64,000 nucleotides of DNA, taken from assembly GCA_022794015.1 (NCBI GenBank), contig JAAWDZ010000060.1, positions 1-64,000 of the forward strand. Direction: 5' to 3'. Made by a program: the position numbers and the translations under genes. The notes beneath the pieces are model-generated. The model was not told the origin of the DNA and ran no database searches. It saw only the letters and a program-made list of their open reading frames with translations. Positions within the stretch are counted from its first letter, which is position 1. Every line of letters starts with the position of its first letter. Source of the DNA: Eubacterium sp. Lineage in GTDB: Bacteria > Bacillota > Clostridia > Lachnospirales > Lachnospiraceae. Positions 7,844 through 15,019 of the stretch are shown one piece after another.

Positions 7844-8542
7844 ATGTTACAGATAGCAATATGTGATGATGTGGTAGAGCAGACCCTTAAGTTACAGAAG
7901 TATATTTGTGACTATTGTGAGGGAAATCATGCGGAGTATAAGCTGCATATTTATACATCGGGAGAAGAACTGGTTTCGGATGCGGAAAAGTTTGATATTA
8001 TATTTTTGGATATCGAAATGCCGGGACTGGATGGAATTGAAACGGGCAGGGAAATTCGTGCGAAAAACTGTAAATGCCGGATTATAATGGCTACGGTTAT
8101 GGTGGAACGTATGAAAGAGGCGTTTTTCATTGAAGCGTTTCGTTTTATTGTGAAGCCATTTGAGAAATCAGAGGTTGAAGAAGCGCTGGATGCCTGCATG
8201 AAAAGAGTTTTGGGAAGCGGGAACATCTCCCTGTATTGTGATCGGATTGAATATGTGATTCATCAAAGCGAAATCCGTTATGTCGTAACTTATGACAGTT
8301 ATTGTGAATATCGGGTAAAGGATAAAGTGCTGAGAAGTGAGGATTCTTTGAAGAAACTGGAAAAGACGTTGGACGGGCGTTTGTTTTTTCGTATTAACAG
8401 AAAATATATTGTGAACATGGCTCAGATTAAACGTTATAAAAACGGTGTGCTGCATATGGGCGATGTGGAGATTTTGGTTTCGAGGAGAAGGAAGAAAGAA
8501 TTTGAGCAGGCATTTATGGAGTTTGATTTGAAGTATCGCTGA
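7844..8542 (+). CDS. LytTR-family response regulator (AgrA-like)
   Basis: This 232-residue two-component regulator has a receiver domain at residues 1-115. Asp8-Asp9 form the acidic pocket, Asp56 is the phosphorylation site (FLDIEMPG) and Lys104 is in VKPF. A LytTR DNA-binding domain covers about 125-230 (RYVVTYDSYCEYR, then FFRINRKYIVN). It lies 8 bases upstream of a GHKL sensor kinase, the usual Agr-like pairing. LytTR proteins bind pairs of direct repeats about two helical turns apart; such a pair lies at 10038-10067, before a 21-codon peptide gene. AGAGGA lies 7 bases before the ATG. Confidence 0.93.
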   Translation: MLQIAICDDVVEQTLKLQKYICDYCEGNHAEYKLHIYTSGEELVSDAEKFDIIFLDIEMPGLDGIETGREIRAKNCKCRIIMATVMVERMKEAFFIEAFRFIVKPFEKSEVEEALDACMKRVLGSGNISLYCDRIEYVIHQSEIRYVVTYDSYCEYRVKDKVLRSEDSLKKLEKTLDGRLFFRINRKYIVNMAQIKRYKNGVLHMGDVEILVSRRRKKEFEQAFMEFDLKYR

Positions 8543-8550
8543 GGTGGAAT

Positions 8551-9843
8551 ATGGAGATTATGATATTTTGTGGGATTTACCTGGTGGAGCTGATTTGTTA
8601 TTTGACCGTGCTACGGATGTTGTTTGATGTGCAGGTGAGGTTGAGGGTTTGGATGACTGTCGGTATTTTGATGCCGGTGGTGGTTAGCGGGTTGTCGGTG
8701 AGTGTGTCAGGAAAGAATTTTTTTGTTTCAATTAGTGCAATTATAGTTATTTTCCTGACGTCTGGTGGTAAAATAATTGAAAAAGGGGTGAGATTAATGC
8801 TTGCGCTTCTTTTTCTTGCATGTGTAGATGGGATTTTTGTATTTTTCTGTTCAAAATTTTTATCATTTATTAACGATGATTATAAAAGAAATATAGATTA
8901 TTTTGCGATTAAATGTTGTACAGTAGTATGTTTACTTTTAATGAATTTGGTAAAAGAAAAGATGAAGAATTATAAAAAGATGCATATCAGTTCTGCGATC
9001 TATTTAATAATAGGTTTAGTTGTAGCATCCATGATGTTTTGTTTAGCATTCTTAAATCAAGCTGTTATTCATCTGCATAATAGTAGATATGTTGTTTTTG
9101 GAAATATATTGAACGTAGTAATTCTTATGAATGTATTACTGTTGATTATATCTGTTATTTATATAAAGAGTACACATGAGAAAATGGAACAGATGTTAAA
9201 GACAGAACAATTATTGAAGGAATCGCAGGTCAATTATTATAAGCAGGTTTTGAAAAAAGAGACAGATACACGACAATATAGGCACGATATGATGAATCAT
9301 CTTATATATATTCATGATGCTTTAAGTAGATATAAGATAGAAGAAGGTCAAAGATATTTGGAAAATCTTTTAGGTGATTTTAAAAAAATTCAAAATACAT
9401 ATTATGTGACAGGAAATGAGATGGTTGATGCTATCATGAATTATTTTTTTGGAATGCTGCCAAAAGGATTTAAGATTCAAATTAATAGATGCCCTGTAGA
9501 AATAGATATGGAAGAGACAGAAATCTGTACAATTTTTTCAAATTTATTTCAAAACGCAGTAGAGGAAATTATAGAAAATAATATGAAAGATGCATTTATA
9601 AAAGTTCATGTACAGAAAGGAAAACAATATGTAGAATATGATGTTGTTAATTCTTTGTCTAAGAATATTGATGTAAGTGATATAGATAAAAATGGATTGC
9701 CGAAATCACATAAATCAGACAAACATAATCATGGAATTGGGATGGTTAATGTGAAAAAAGCAATTGAAAGACATAATGGAAAGTTTGTATGGTATCAGAA
9801 TGGTAATTTTTTTGGTGTACATGTAATATTACCAATTAAATAA
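8551..9843 (+). CDS. GHKL sensor histidine kinase (AgrC-like)
   Basis: A 430-residue membrane sensor kinase. About six hydrophobic segments fill residues 1-205, followed by a coiled linker, the phospho-accepting His245 in RQYRHDMMNH, the N box around Asn335 (NLFQNAVEE) and a GIGM glycine motif at 395-398. In the Agr/Com class the membrane domain senses a secreted peptide. Base composition changes sharply inside the gene. The first 170 bases or so are G-rich (29 of 60 G+C on the line starting 8581), and the rest is very AT-rich (16 of 60 on the line starting 9601). This suggests a recombination joint within the sensor domain. Confidence 0.9.
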   Translation: MEIMIFCGIYLVELICYLTVLRMLFDVQVRLRVWMTVGILMPVVVSGLSVSVSGKNFFVSISAIIVIFLTSGGKIIEKGVRLMLALLFLACVDGIFVFFCSKFLSFINDDYKRNIDYFAIKCCTVVCLLLMNLVKEKMKNYKKMHISSAIYLIIGLVVASMMFCLAFLNQAVIHLHNSRYVVFGNILNVVILMNVLLLIISVIYIKSTHEKMEQMLKTEQLLKESQVNYYKQVLKKETDTRQYRHDMMNHLIYIHDALSRYKIEEGQRYLENLLGDFKKIQNTYYVTGNEMVDAIMNYFFGMLPKGFKIQINRCPVEIDMEETEICTIFSNLFQNAVEEIIENNMKDAFIKVHVQKGKQYVEYDVVNSLSKNIDVSDIDKNGLPKSHKSDKHNHGIGMVNVKKAIERHNGKFVWYQNGNFFGVHVILPIK

Positions 9844-9844
9844 G

Positions 9845-9870
9845 CTTTATGATTTTGAATAATCATAAAG
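9845..9870 (+). terminator. Hairpin after the kinase gene
   Basis: CTTTATGATT and AATCATAAAG form a perfect 10-bp stem with a 6-base loop just past the stop codon. No T run follows, so termination may be weak or the hairpin may stabilise the 3' end. Confidence 0.45.
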
Positions 9871-10037
9871 GAAAAGTAAATTGAATAAAAAAACAATGTA
9901 CGTTTAGATATACAGCATATGGATCTTGTGCACAAGTGATAACTCTTGAATGTATATTTAAGCGTATTTTTGTTGTATAAATTTTTTGCAAATTTAAAGT
10001 AATAAATATAAAAACTTAATAAAGAATATAAATAACG
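9871..10037. other. AT-rich intergenic stretch
   Basis: There is no reading frame with a ribosome binding site here. The stretch is strongly AT-rich, like the 3' two thirds of the kinase gene and the peptide region that follows. Confidence 0.4.
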
Positions 10038-10067
10038 TCCATTTAAGGGTTTATATAACCGTTAAAG
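10038..10067 (+). promoter_or_regulatory. Direct repeats resembling a LytTR/AgrA binding site
   Basis: TCCATTTAAG (10038-10047) and ACCGTTAAAG (10058-10067) are direct repeats 20 bases apart start to start, close to two helical turns. They resemble the ACAGTTNAG half-sites known for AgrA-type regulators. A TTGATA at 10081 could be a -35 box, with only a weak -10 after it. The site is 87 bases before the peptide gene at 10154. Confidence 0.45.
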
Positions 10068-10153
10068 GTATTATCGTGGTTTGATAAAGAATGAGCATCT
10101 ACTCTGTTTATGTAGCAAATGAGCAAAATTGATAAACAGAGGAGGTGTCAATT

Positions 10154-10219
10154 ATGAGCTTTATGCTGTTAAATATATTTAATGAACTTGCAGCATGGAT
10201 TTTTGAACTTTTAGCTTAA
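10154..10219 (+). CDS. 21-residue hydrophobic peptide; candidate signal or leader peptide
   Basis: ATG AGC TTT ATG encodes the start of a 21-residue peptide made almost only of Leu, Ile, Phe, Ala, Trp and Met. It has two Glu and two Asn, no Lys or Arg and no Cys. It could form an amphipathic helix. The ribosome binding site is among the strongest in the window (GGAGGTG at 10141-10147, spacing 6). It follows a LytTR/GHKL pair and LytTR-like direct repeats and is closed by a hairpin at 10231-10267. It is not an AgrD thiolactone precursor, since it has no Cys and no AgrB is nearby. Options are a linear peptide pheromone, a small membrane peptide, or a leader peptide for the gene at 10323. I do not recognise a family. 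Confidence 0.55.
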   Translation: MSFMLLNIFNELAAWIFELLA

Positions 10220-10230
10220 TCATATTAATC

Positions 10231-10267
10231 GGGTGTTCGCTTCCAAACCTAATTAAAACGAGCACCC
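10231..10267 (+). terminator. Hairpin between the peptide gene and the 10323 gene
   Basis: GGGTGTTCG (10231-10239) pairs over 9 bp, with one wobble, with CGAGCACCC (10259-10267). There is no T run, so this may be a processing or attenuation hairpin rather than a full terminator. Confidence 0.45.
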
Positions 10268-10322
10268 TAAACATTATAAACATCACATAAGAAGATTTAC
10301 ATGGACTACAAGGATTCGAAAG

Positions 10323-10889
10323 ATGACAACAGATGATGCAAGAGAACTTTATTTAAAATCTGATTGCTCATATTTTATAATGTGCACATATTATTATTCC
10401 GGATATATGCAATATCGTCAGTTTGATCCGCCAAAAACGCTGGAAAGTTTATGGAAGAATGAGAAATTGCGAATGTTGCAAAAAGAAATGCAGAAAACCG
10501 GGGATTACCGGCTGTTTGCAAGATTATATGATATTGCCGTAACATTTCGTGATTATTCAAAATTACTGATTATGATGGATGCGCTCAAACAGATGAAAGA
10601 ACCATTGGCCATCCCACAGCGCATGGATATTGTTGAATTAATTGTAGGTAAGAAAAATTTGAAAGCCAGAGGCGGACTTATTTACTGGGCATATGATGTG
10701 GGGCAGAAAAGCTTTGCAATTATTCTGATGGATCAGGTGCTGAAATATCTGGAAGTTGGAACCATAACGGATATGGATCTGGATAAACGGGTTCAAAAAG
10801 GAAAATGGATTTGTAAAAAATTGAATAAGGAACTAAAGCTTAATTTTTCTGAACGGGAACTGGCAGATTATACGCTCAGAAAAACGTAG
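10323..10889 (+). CDS. Unrecognised 188-residue soluble protein
   Basis: The protein is predicted soluble and largely helical, rich in Tyr near the N-terminus (YFIMCTYYYSGYMQY) and in Lys, Leu and Met later. There is no membrane segment, no signal peptide and no motif I can name. AAGGA at 10310-10314 is 8 bases before the ATG, so the start is secure. It follows the peptide gene after a hairpin and has its own terminator at 10939-10980. Its neighbourhood suggests it may be an output of the LytTR system, but that is only position. The frame is intact and its codon use resembles that of a normal gene. Confidence 0.65.
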   Translation: MTTDDARELYLKSDCSYFIMCTYYYSGYMQYRQFDPPKTLESLWKNEKLRMLQKEMQKTGDYRLFARLYDIAVTFRDYSKLLIMMDALKQMKEPLAIPQRMDIVELIVGKKNLKARGGLIYWAYDVGQKSFAIILMDQVLKYLEVGTITDMDLDKRVQKGKWICKKLNKELKLNFSERELADYTLRKT

Positions 10890-10938
10890 GTTTTATGTTG
10901 TTGTATTTCATAATCGGGAGAGGTTATGTCATATGGGG

Positions 10939-10980
10939 AAGCGTAAAGTGCATTTTGAAAAGTGTGCTTTGCGCTTTTTA
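10939..10980 (+). terminator. Intrinsic terminator after the 10323 gene
   Basis: AAGCGTAAAGTGC pairs with GTGCTTTGCGCTT through a 13-position stem with wobble pairs, and TTTTT follows. Confidence 0.7.
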
Positions 10981-11107
10981 TCATTGTTTCTATAATTGCT
11001 TTTCACAGCCCATAGGACTATAATAGAAGAAAAAACTGCGTAAAAAACAGCAGTTTACAGGTATAAACAGATTTCCAGAATACTTATATAGCCAAAGGAG
11101 GATTTCT

Positions 11108-11833
11108 ATGTCAAATAAAAAACAAATACCAGACAAACGCCCCACAATAAGCGAATGGCCGGTACGCATTTGGAGTATGGAGGAATTGCCGCCGCAATAT
11201 GATGCGCAGGTGCGCGGGTGGCTGAAAAATGATTTTTCTGACTATGATTTTGTACACGCACCAAAGCGAAGTTCAAATGATGAATCGTTTGATTATATGT
11301 TCGGATATGGAAATGACCGGATTTTGTATATAGCAAAAGACAGTGTAAAAGCCGCAAAGAGTTTGGAAAGCCAGTGTAATTTACAGATGCTGGAAATAGA
11401 AAAACAGCAGATTACAAAAGTTTTAACAGAACGGGAATTGCTGAACGCAAAAATTATATTGCATTACCATGCAGAAAATGGACAAAGTAAGCTGCAGCTT
11501 CCGTATGTTCCTTCTGTATACTATTTGTACGATCCTTTCTTAAACTGGCTTTTGGGCCTGGAGAAAGAGTTCGTGCCTGCTGTCGCAGAGGCGGAGCATC
11601 CACGCCCGGAAAAGCTGTATCATGAAAGCCTGGCAATGTATAATTATTCCATGGGTGCATATCGTTTAGGCAGCGGTTTTAGCGAATATCAATATGAGTC
11701 AAAACCGCACCGCTGCAAATGGATGCCATGGAAGAAGACATTAGAGGAATGGCTGAAAATCCAAATGGAACGGGGGTTGTTTGAACTGCACAGCTTTGGT
11801 TACTTTACAGAGTGCGTTTATCATATCTCCTGA
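11108..11833 (+). CDS. Unrecognised 241-residue protein
   Basis: A soluble protein with no signal peptide or membrane helix. The N-terminal 90 residues are mixed and Trp/Tyr rich. A central segment (QQITKVLTERELLNAKI) looks helical, followed by a stretch like an extended beta region (LPYVPSVYYLYDPFLNW) and a C-terminus rich in aromatic residues. I recognise no family or catalytic motif. AGGAGG ends 6 bases before the ATG, so it is well translated. It is convergent with the AraC gene, 12 bases apart, and has its own upstream gap after a terminator, so it is probably monocistronic. Confidence 0.65.
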   Translation: MSNKKQIPDKRPTISEWPVRIWSMEELPPQYDAQVRGWLKNDFSDYDFVHAPKRSSNDESFDYMFGYGNDRILYIAKDSVKAAKSLESQCNLQMLEIEKQQITKVLTERELLNAKIILHYHAENGQSKLQLPYVPSVYYLYDPFLNWLLGLEKEFVPAVAEAEHPRPEKLYHESLAMYNYSMGAYRLGSGFSEYQYESKPHRCKWMPWKKTLEEWLKIQMERGLFELHSFGYFTECVYHIS

Positions 11834-11845
11834 TAACAGGAATTG

Positions 11846-12754
11846 TTACTGTAGAAAAATCTGCTGTAGTTCTGATTTACGGTAGTCGGAAGGGGTATAG
11901 CCGTAAACTCTGCGGAAAGATCTGGAAAAGTAGCTCATTTCCTGAAAACCACAGTGGCTGCCGACAGAAGTGATCGGAAGATCGGTTTCTTTTAAAAGCC
12001 TGGCAGCGTATTGCAGACGGTAGCTTTTCAGGTATTGAATTGGTGTTATGCCAATTGTACGGCTAAAGCAGCGCATACATTCGCTTTCACTGACCGATGC
12101 ACTGGCAGCGATTTGTGAGACGGAGATCGTTTCACCAAAGTGCTGTTGGATAAATGCCAGCATTGTTTTCATGCGGTCGCTCTGGCGGATTGTTTTTTCG
12201 GAAAGCTGCTTTTGCTGTATAGGTTTTTGCTGACGGAGGATGCCCAAACATTCTGAAAGAACATTCCGGGTGGTAATTTCGCAATCCTCATATTCTTTGG
12301 CGCAGGCTTCCCATGCGGTTTGGATATGGGACAGTATTTTCTGCTGCCAGGGAACATCGGGATATAGCAAAAGACCTGGAAAAGAGTGATCTAAAGTCAG
12401 GGGAAGAACATATTTCTGCCAGAAGATACTGTCCATACTGCCGCCAATCAGGCGGGGATGGAATACAATACAGTGTTCTAAGACATCAGTATTATTTATT
12501 TTTTCCAAAGAGTGAAGAACACCCGCGTTGATAAAGCAGCCGCTTCCCTGTTCCAGCGTATATTTTGCGGAATCAATGTGTACCAGAGCGCTGCCCTGTT
12601 CTATGACGAGCATTTCCAACTCGTCATGCCAGTGCCAGGGAACAGAAAGAGTTTGGGTGTTGTTGGAATAACAGGCAATCGGAAAGGCAAATGAGCCGTG
12701 TTCTTTTAATTCTCTTTTGTGTGGGTTGATTGGGCAGTCACAGGATGCAATCAT
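11846..12754 (-). CDS. AraC-family regulator with cupin sensor domain
   Basis: This 302-residue transcription factor has an N-terminal cupin/AraC ligand-binding domain (VPWHWHDELEMLVIEQGSA, residues about 35-100) and two C-terminal helix-turn-helix motifs (ISVSQIAASASVSESECMR and ITSVGSHCGFQEMSYFSR). Such proteins often sense small organic ligands. The start is the ATG at 12754, since AAGGAG lies 6 bases before it; the upstream in-frame ATG at 12775 would put this site inside the gene. It is divergent from the MATE transporter across 145 bases, so it probably controls that pump. Confidence 0.9.
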   Translation of the reverse strand: MIASCDCPINPHKRELKEHGSFAFPIACYSNNTQTLSVPWHWHDELEMLVIEQGSALVHIDSAKYTLEQGSGCFINAGVLHSLEKINNTDVLEHCIVFHPRLIGGSMDSIFWQKYVLPLTLDHSFPGLLLYPDVPWQQKILSHIQTAWEACAKEYEDCEITTRNVLSECLGILRQQKPIQQKQLSEKTIRQSDRMKTMLAFIQQHFGETISVSQIAASASVSESECMRCFSRTIGITPIQYLKSYRLQYAARLLKETDLPITSVGSHCGFQEMSYFSRSFRRVYGYTPSDYRKSELQQIFLQ

Positions 12755-12899
12755 TTTTTTCTCCTTTTTTATCATTATGACAGTTTTGTACTATTATATG
12801 GCAGGATAATTCTAAAAATCAAGCAATTATGATGGTATAATGCAAAAAAATAGTGAAGCCGCAGGCTGGACTGTTACAAGTAAGAAAGGAGAACTGATT

Positions 12900-14270
12900 A
12901 TGAACCGTATGTTTTATAAAAAATTATTGTGTCTTGTACTTCCGATTGCATTTCAGCAGTTTATGCTGTCTTTGGTAGGGGCGTCGGATGCCGTTATGTT
13001 GGGAATGATCAGCCAGGATGCATTGTCTGCAGTTTCTCTGGCAGGTCAGGTGATGTTTGTTTTTAACCTGTTTCTGGTAGCTTTTACTGCCGGGATGAGC
13101 ATGCTTTGTGCGCAGTATTGGGGAAAGGGTGATTTAAAAGCGCTGGAAAATATACTGGCATTTGTGCTGCGTACATCCCTTGCAGTTTCGTTTGTATTTT
13201 TTATGGCCGTTCTGTTGGTTCCGCAGTATTTAATGCGCTTTTTTACGCCGGATAGCAGGCTGATTGCAGACGGTGCGACGTATTTGCAGGTGTCGGCCGT
13301 TTCTTATCTGATGTGCGGTATTTCTCAGATTTATCTGTGTATGATGAAAAATACCGGCCATGCGGTAAAAAGTACGCTGATTAGTTCGGTGGCTGTGGTA
13401 CTCAATATTATTTTAAACGCCGGATTTATTTTCGGATTGTGGGGACTGCCGTCAATGGGCATTGCGGGTGCGGCGCTTGCAACTGTCATAGCCAGGATGG
13501 TGGAATGTTTCTGGGCTGTTATGGATTCCGGCAAGGCAAAACGGGTTCGGCTGAAATTGCGTTTTCTGGTACATGCAGATCGGGATTTGGAGAGGACTTA
13601 CTGGAAATATTCGCTGCCTATTTTGGGAAATGAGCTGGCCTGGGGCTGCGGATTTACCATGTATTCTGTTGTAATGGGGCATTTGGGAAGCGATGCCGTA
13701 GCTGCAAATTCGATTGCAAATATTGCGAAAAACCTGTTGGTATGCTTTTGTATCGGGGTTGGAAACGGCGGCAGTATTCTGGTTGGAAACGAACTGGGAG
13801 CAGGCCGTTTTGCACAGGCGAAGGAGTATGGCGGAAGGCTTTGCCGTCTGGCTGTTATAAGCGGCGTTGCATCCGGTGCGTTGCTGCTTTTGCTTTCTCC
13901 GGTTATTCTCCGTTTTTCAGGGCTTAACAGTCAGGCTGGAGAATATTTGAAGTGGATGTTTGTGATGTGTTCATATTATCTGGTGGGAAAATCTATTAAT
14001 GTAACGACAATTGGAGGAATTTTCAGCGCTGGAGGAGATACCCGGTTTGGCCTGATTTGCGATACGATTACGTTGTGGTGCGTAACGGTGCCATTGGGGT
14101 TTATAGCGGCATTTGTGCTGAAATGGCCGGTACTGGCAGTTTATTTTGTGCTGAACCTGGACGAAGTTGTAAAGCTGCCGGTGGTGTACAGACATTATAA
14201 GGAATATGCGTGGGTGAATAATCTGACGCAGGCGCATGGGATAAAGGTGCGGTGCTGTGACGCGGCGTAG
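12900..14270 (+). CDS. MATE-family multidrug/cation efflux transporter
   Basis: This 456-residue inner membrane protein has about 12 hydrophobic segments in two similar halves, each with the MATE pattern. In the first half this is the LVGASDAVMLG region, and in the second GVGNGGSILVGNELGAG. It exports organic cations or toxic compounds using a sodium or proton gradient; the substrate is unknown. The start at 12900 is chosen because AAAGGAG is 8 bases upstream; the in-frame ATG at 12840 adds 20 unlikely polar residues and has no site. It is divergent from the AraC gene, and a TATAAT at 12834-12839 may be its -10 box. Confidence 0.92.
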   Translation: MNRMFYKKLLCLVLPIAFQQFMLSLVGASDAVMLGMISQDALSAVSLAGQVMFVFNLFLVAFTAGMSMLCAQYWGKGDLKALENILAFVLRTSLAVSFVFFMAVLLVPQYLMRFFTPDSRLIADGATYLQVSAVSYLMCGISQIYLCMMKNTGHAVKSTLISSVAVVLNIILNAGFIFGLWGLPSMGIAGAALATVIARMVECFWAVMDSGKAKRVRLKLRFLVHADRDLERTYWKYSLPILGNELAWGCGFTMYSVVMGHLGSDAVAANSIANIAKNLLVCFCIGVGNGGSILVGNELGAGRFAQAKEYGGRLCRLAVISGVASGALLLLLSPVILRFSGLNSQAGEYLKWMFVMCSYYLVGKSINVTTIGGIFSAGGDTRFGLICDTITLWCVTVPLGFIAAFVLKWPVLAVYFVLNLDEVVKLPVVYRHYKEYAWVNNLTQAHGIKVRCCDAA

Positions 14271-14341
14271 CCTTTATACAACGTGCATAAGGAAAATGGC
14301 TGTGGCAGCAGATTTCTGTGAAATGGAAAGGATGATAATAT

Positions 14342-14899
14342 ATGGCGGTATTGAATGAAAAATACAGAAAACAGGAGAAGATGAACGGTGTTATTTACGA
14401 TATGTCGCCTGCCCCTGATTACAGGCATGGTATTGTGAATGGAAATCTGTACAACATCATAAAAAACGGTTTGAAAAACAGCCTGTGCCTTGTATTTATG
14501 GAAAACCTGGATTATAAGTATCAGTCTGAGGAGAATGACGATTATGTAGTTCCTGATATTATGGTTATCTGTGACAGGAAGAATCTGAAAGGCAGTTCTT
14601 ATAGCGGCGTACCCAAATTGATTGTAGAAACATTAAGCCCGTCTACGGCCAGGAAGGATAAGGAGGAAAAAAAAGATATTTATGAAAAAGCAGGCGTTGA
14701 AGAATATTGGATTGTTTCTCCTAACGGCTTTGTGGACATTTATTATCTGAAAGATGGGAAATACGTGTTAGAATACAGTTACCTTCTGCAGGATGATGAA
14801 GAGGATGAGCACTATAATGCAGATACGTTAATTCGTTTCAGGGTATTTCCCCATATAGAACTGCGATTGAAGGATATTTATGAAGGGGTCTTTGGGTAA
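14342..14899 (+). CDS. Uma2-family (DUF820) restriction-endonuclease-fold protein
   Basis: This 185-residue protein has the PD-(D/E)XK fold signature of Uma2: VVPDIMVICDR about residues 64-74, then PKLIVETLSPSTARKDK about 88-104, then EYWIVSP. The catalytic Asp, Glu and Lys are all present, so it could be an active nuclease, but the biological role of the family is not settled. These proteins are numerous in cyanobacteria and scattered in Clostridia, often as mobile or orphan genes. AAAGGAT lies 9 bases before the ATG. The stop codon TAA is also the TAA of the GTAACAGTTCAG left end of repeat copy E. Confidence 0.85.
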   Translation: MAVLNEKYRKQEKMNGVIYDMSPAPDYRHGIVNGNLYNIIKNGLKNSLCLVFMENLDYKYQSEENDDYVVPDIMVICDRKNLKGSSYSGVPKLIVETLSPSTARKDKEEKKDIYEKAGVEEYWIVSPNGFVDIYYLKDGKYVLEYSYLLQDDEEDEHYNADTLIRFRVFPHIELRLKDIYEGVFG

Positions 14900-14991
14900 C
14901 AGTTCAGGCAAAAAATTCTTTTATAAATCTTCTGGATATGTTATACTGGAACGCAATGGTGAAGTTATCGGCTGAACCGTTATTACGAATC
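14896..14991. repeat. Repeat family I, divergent copy E
   Basis: The left end GTAACAGTTCAGGC overlaps the stop codon of the Uma2 gene. The right end GGCTGAACCGTTATTAC at 14969-14985 is its imperfect inverse. The interior is AT-rich and holds a TATACT box at 14942, which may serve gltX. The three-hairpin interior of copies A and C is not present. Confidence 0.4.
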
Positions 14992-15019
14992 CAAGTGTAA
15001 AGATGGGAGGATAAACAAA

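Noticed and set aside
10154..10219. AgrD cyclic-lactone peptide precursor
   Set aside because: No Cys, no charged C-terminal tail and no AgrB protease nearby.
10301..10336. ATG GAC TAC AAG GAT small frame that resembles an epitope tag at first sight
   Set aside because: Only 11 codons, no ribosome binding site, overlaps the well-supported start at 10323; the likeness is chance.
14992..15019. T-box leader for gltX (and for trpS at 21561)
   Set aside because: No GGTGG-type T-box sequence or specifier hairpin is visible ahead of either synthetase.
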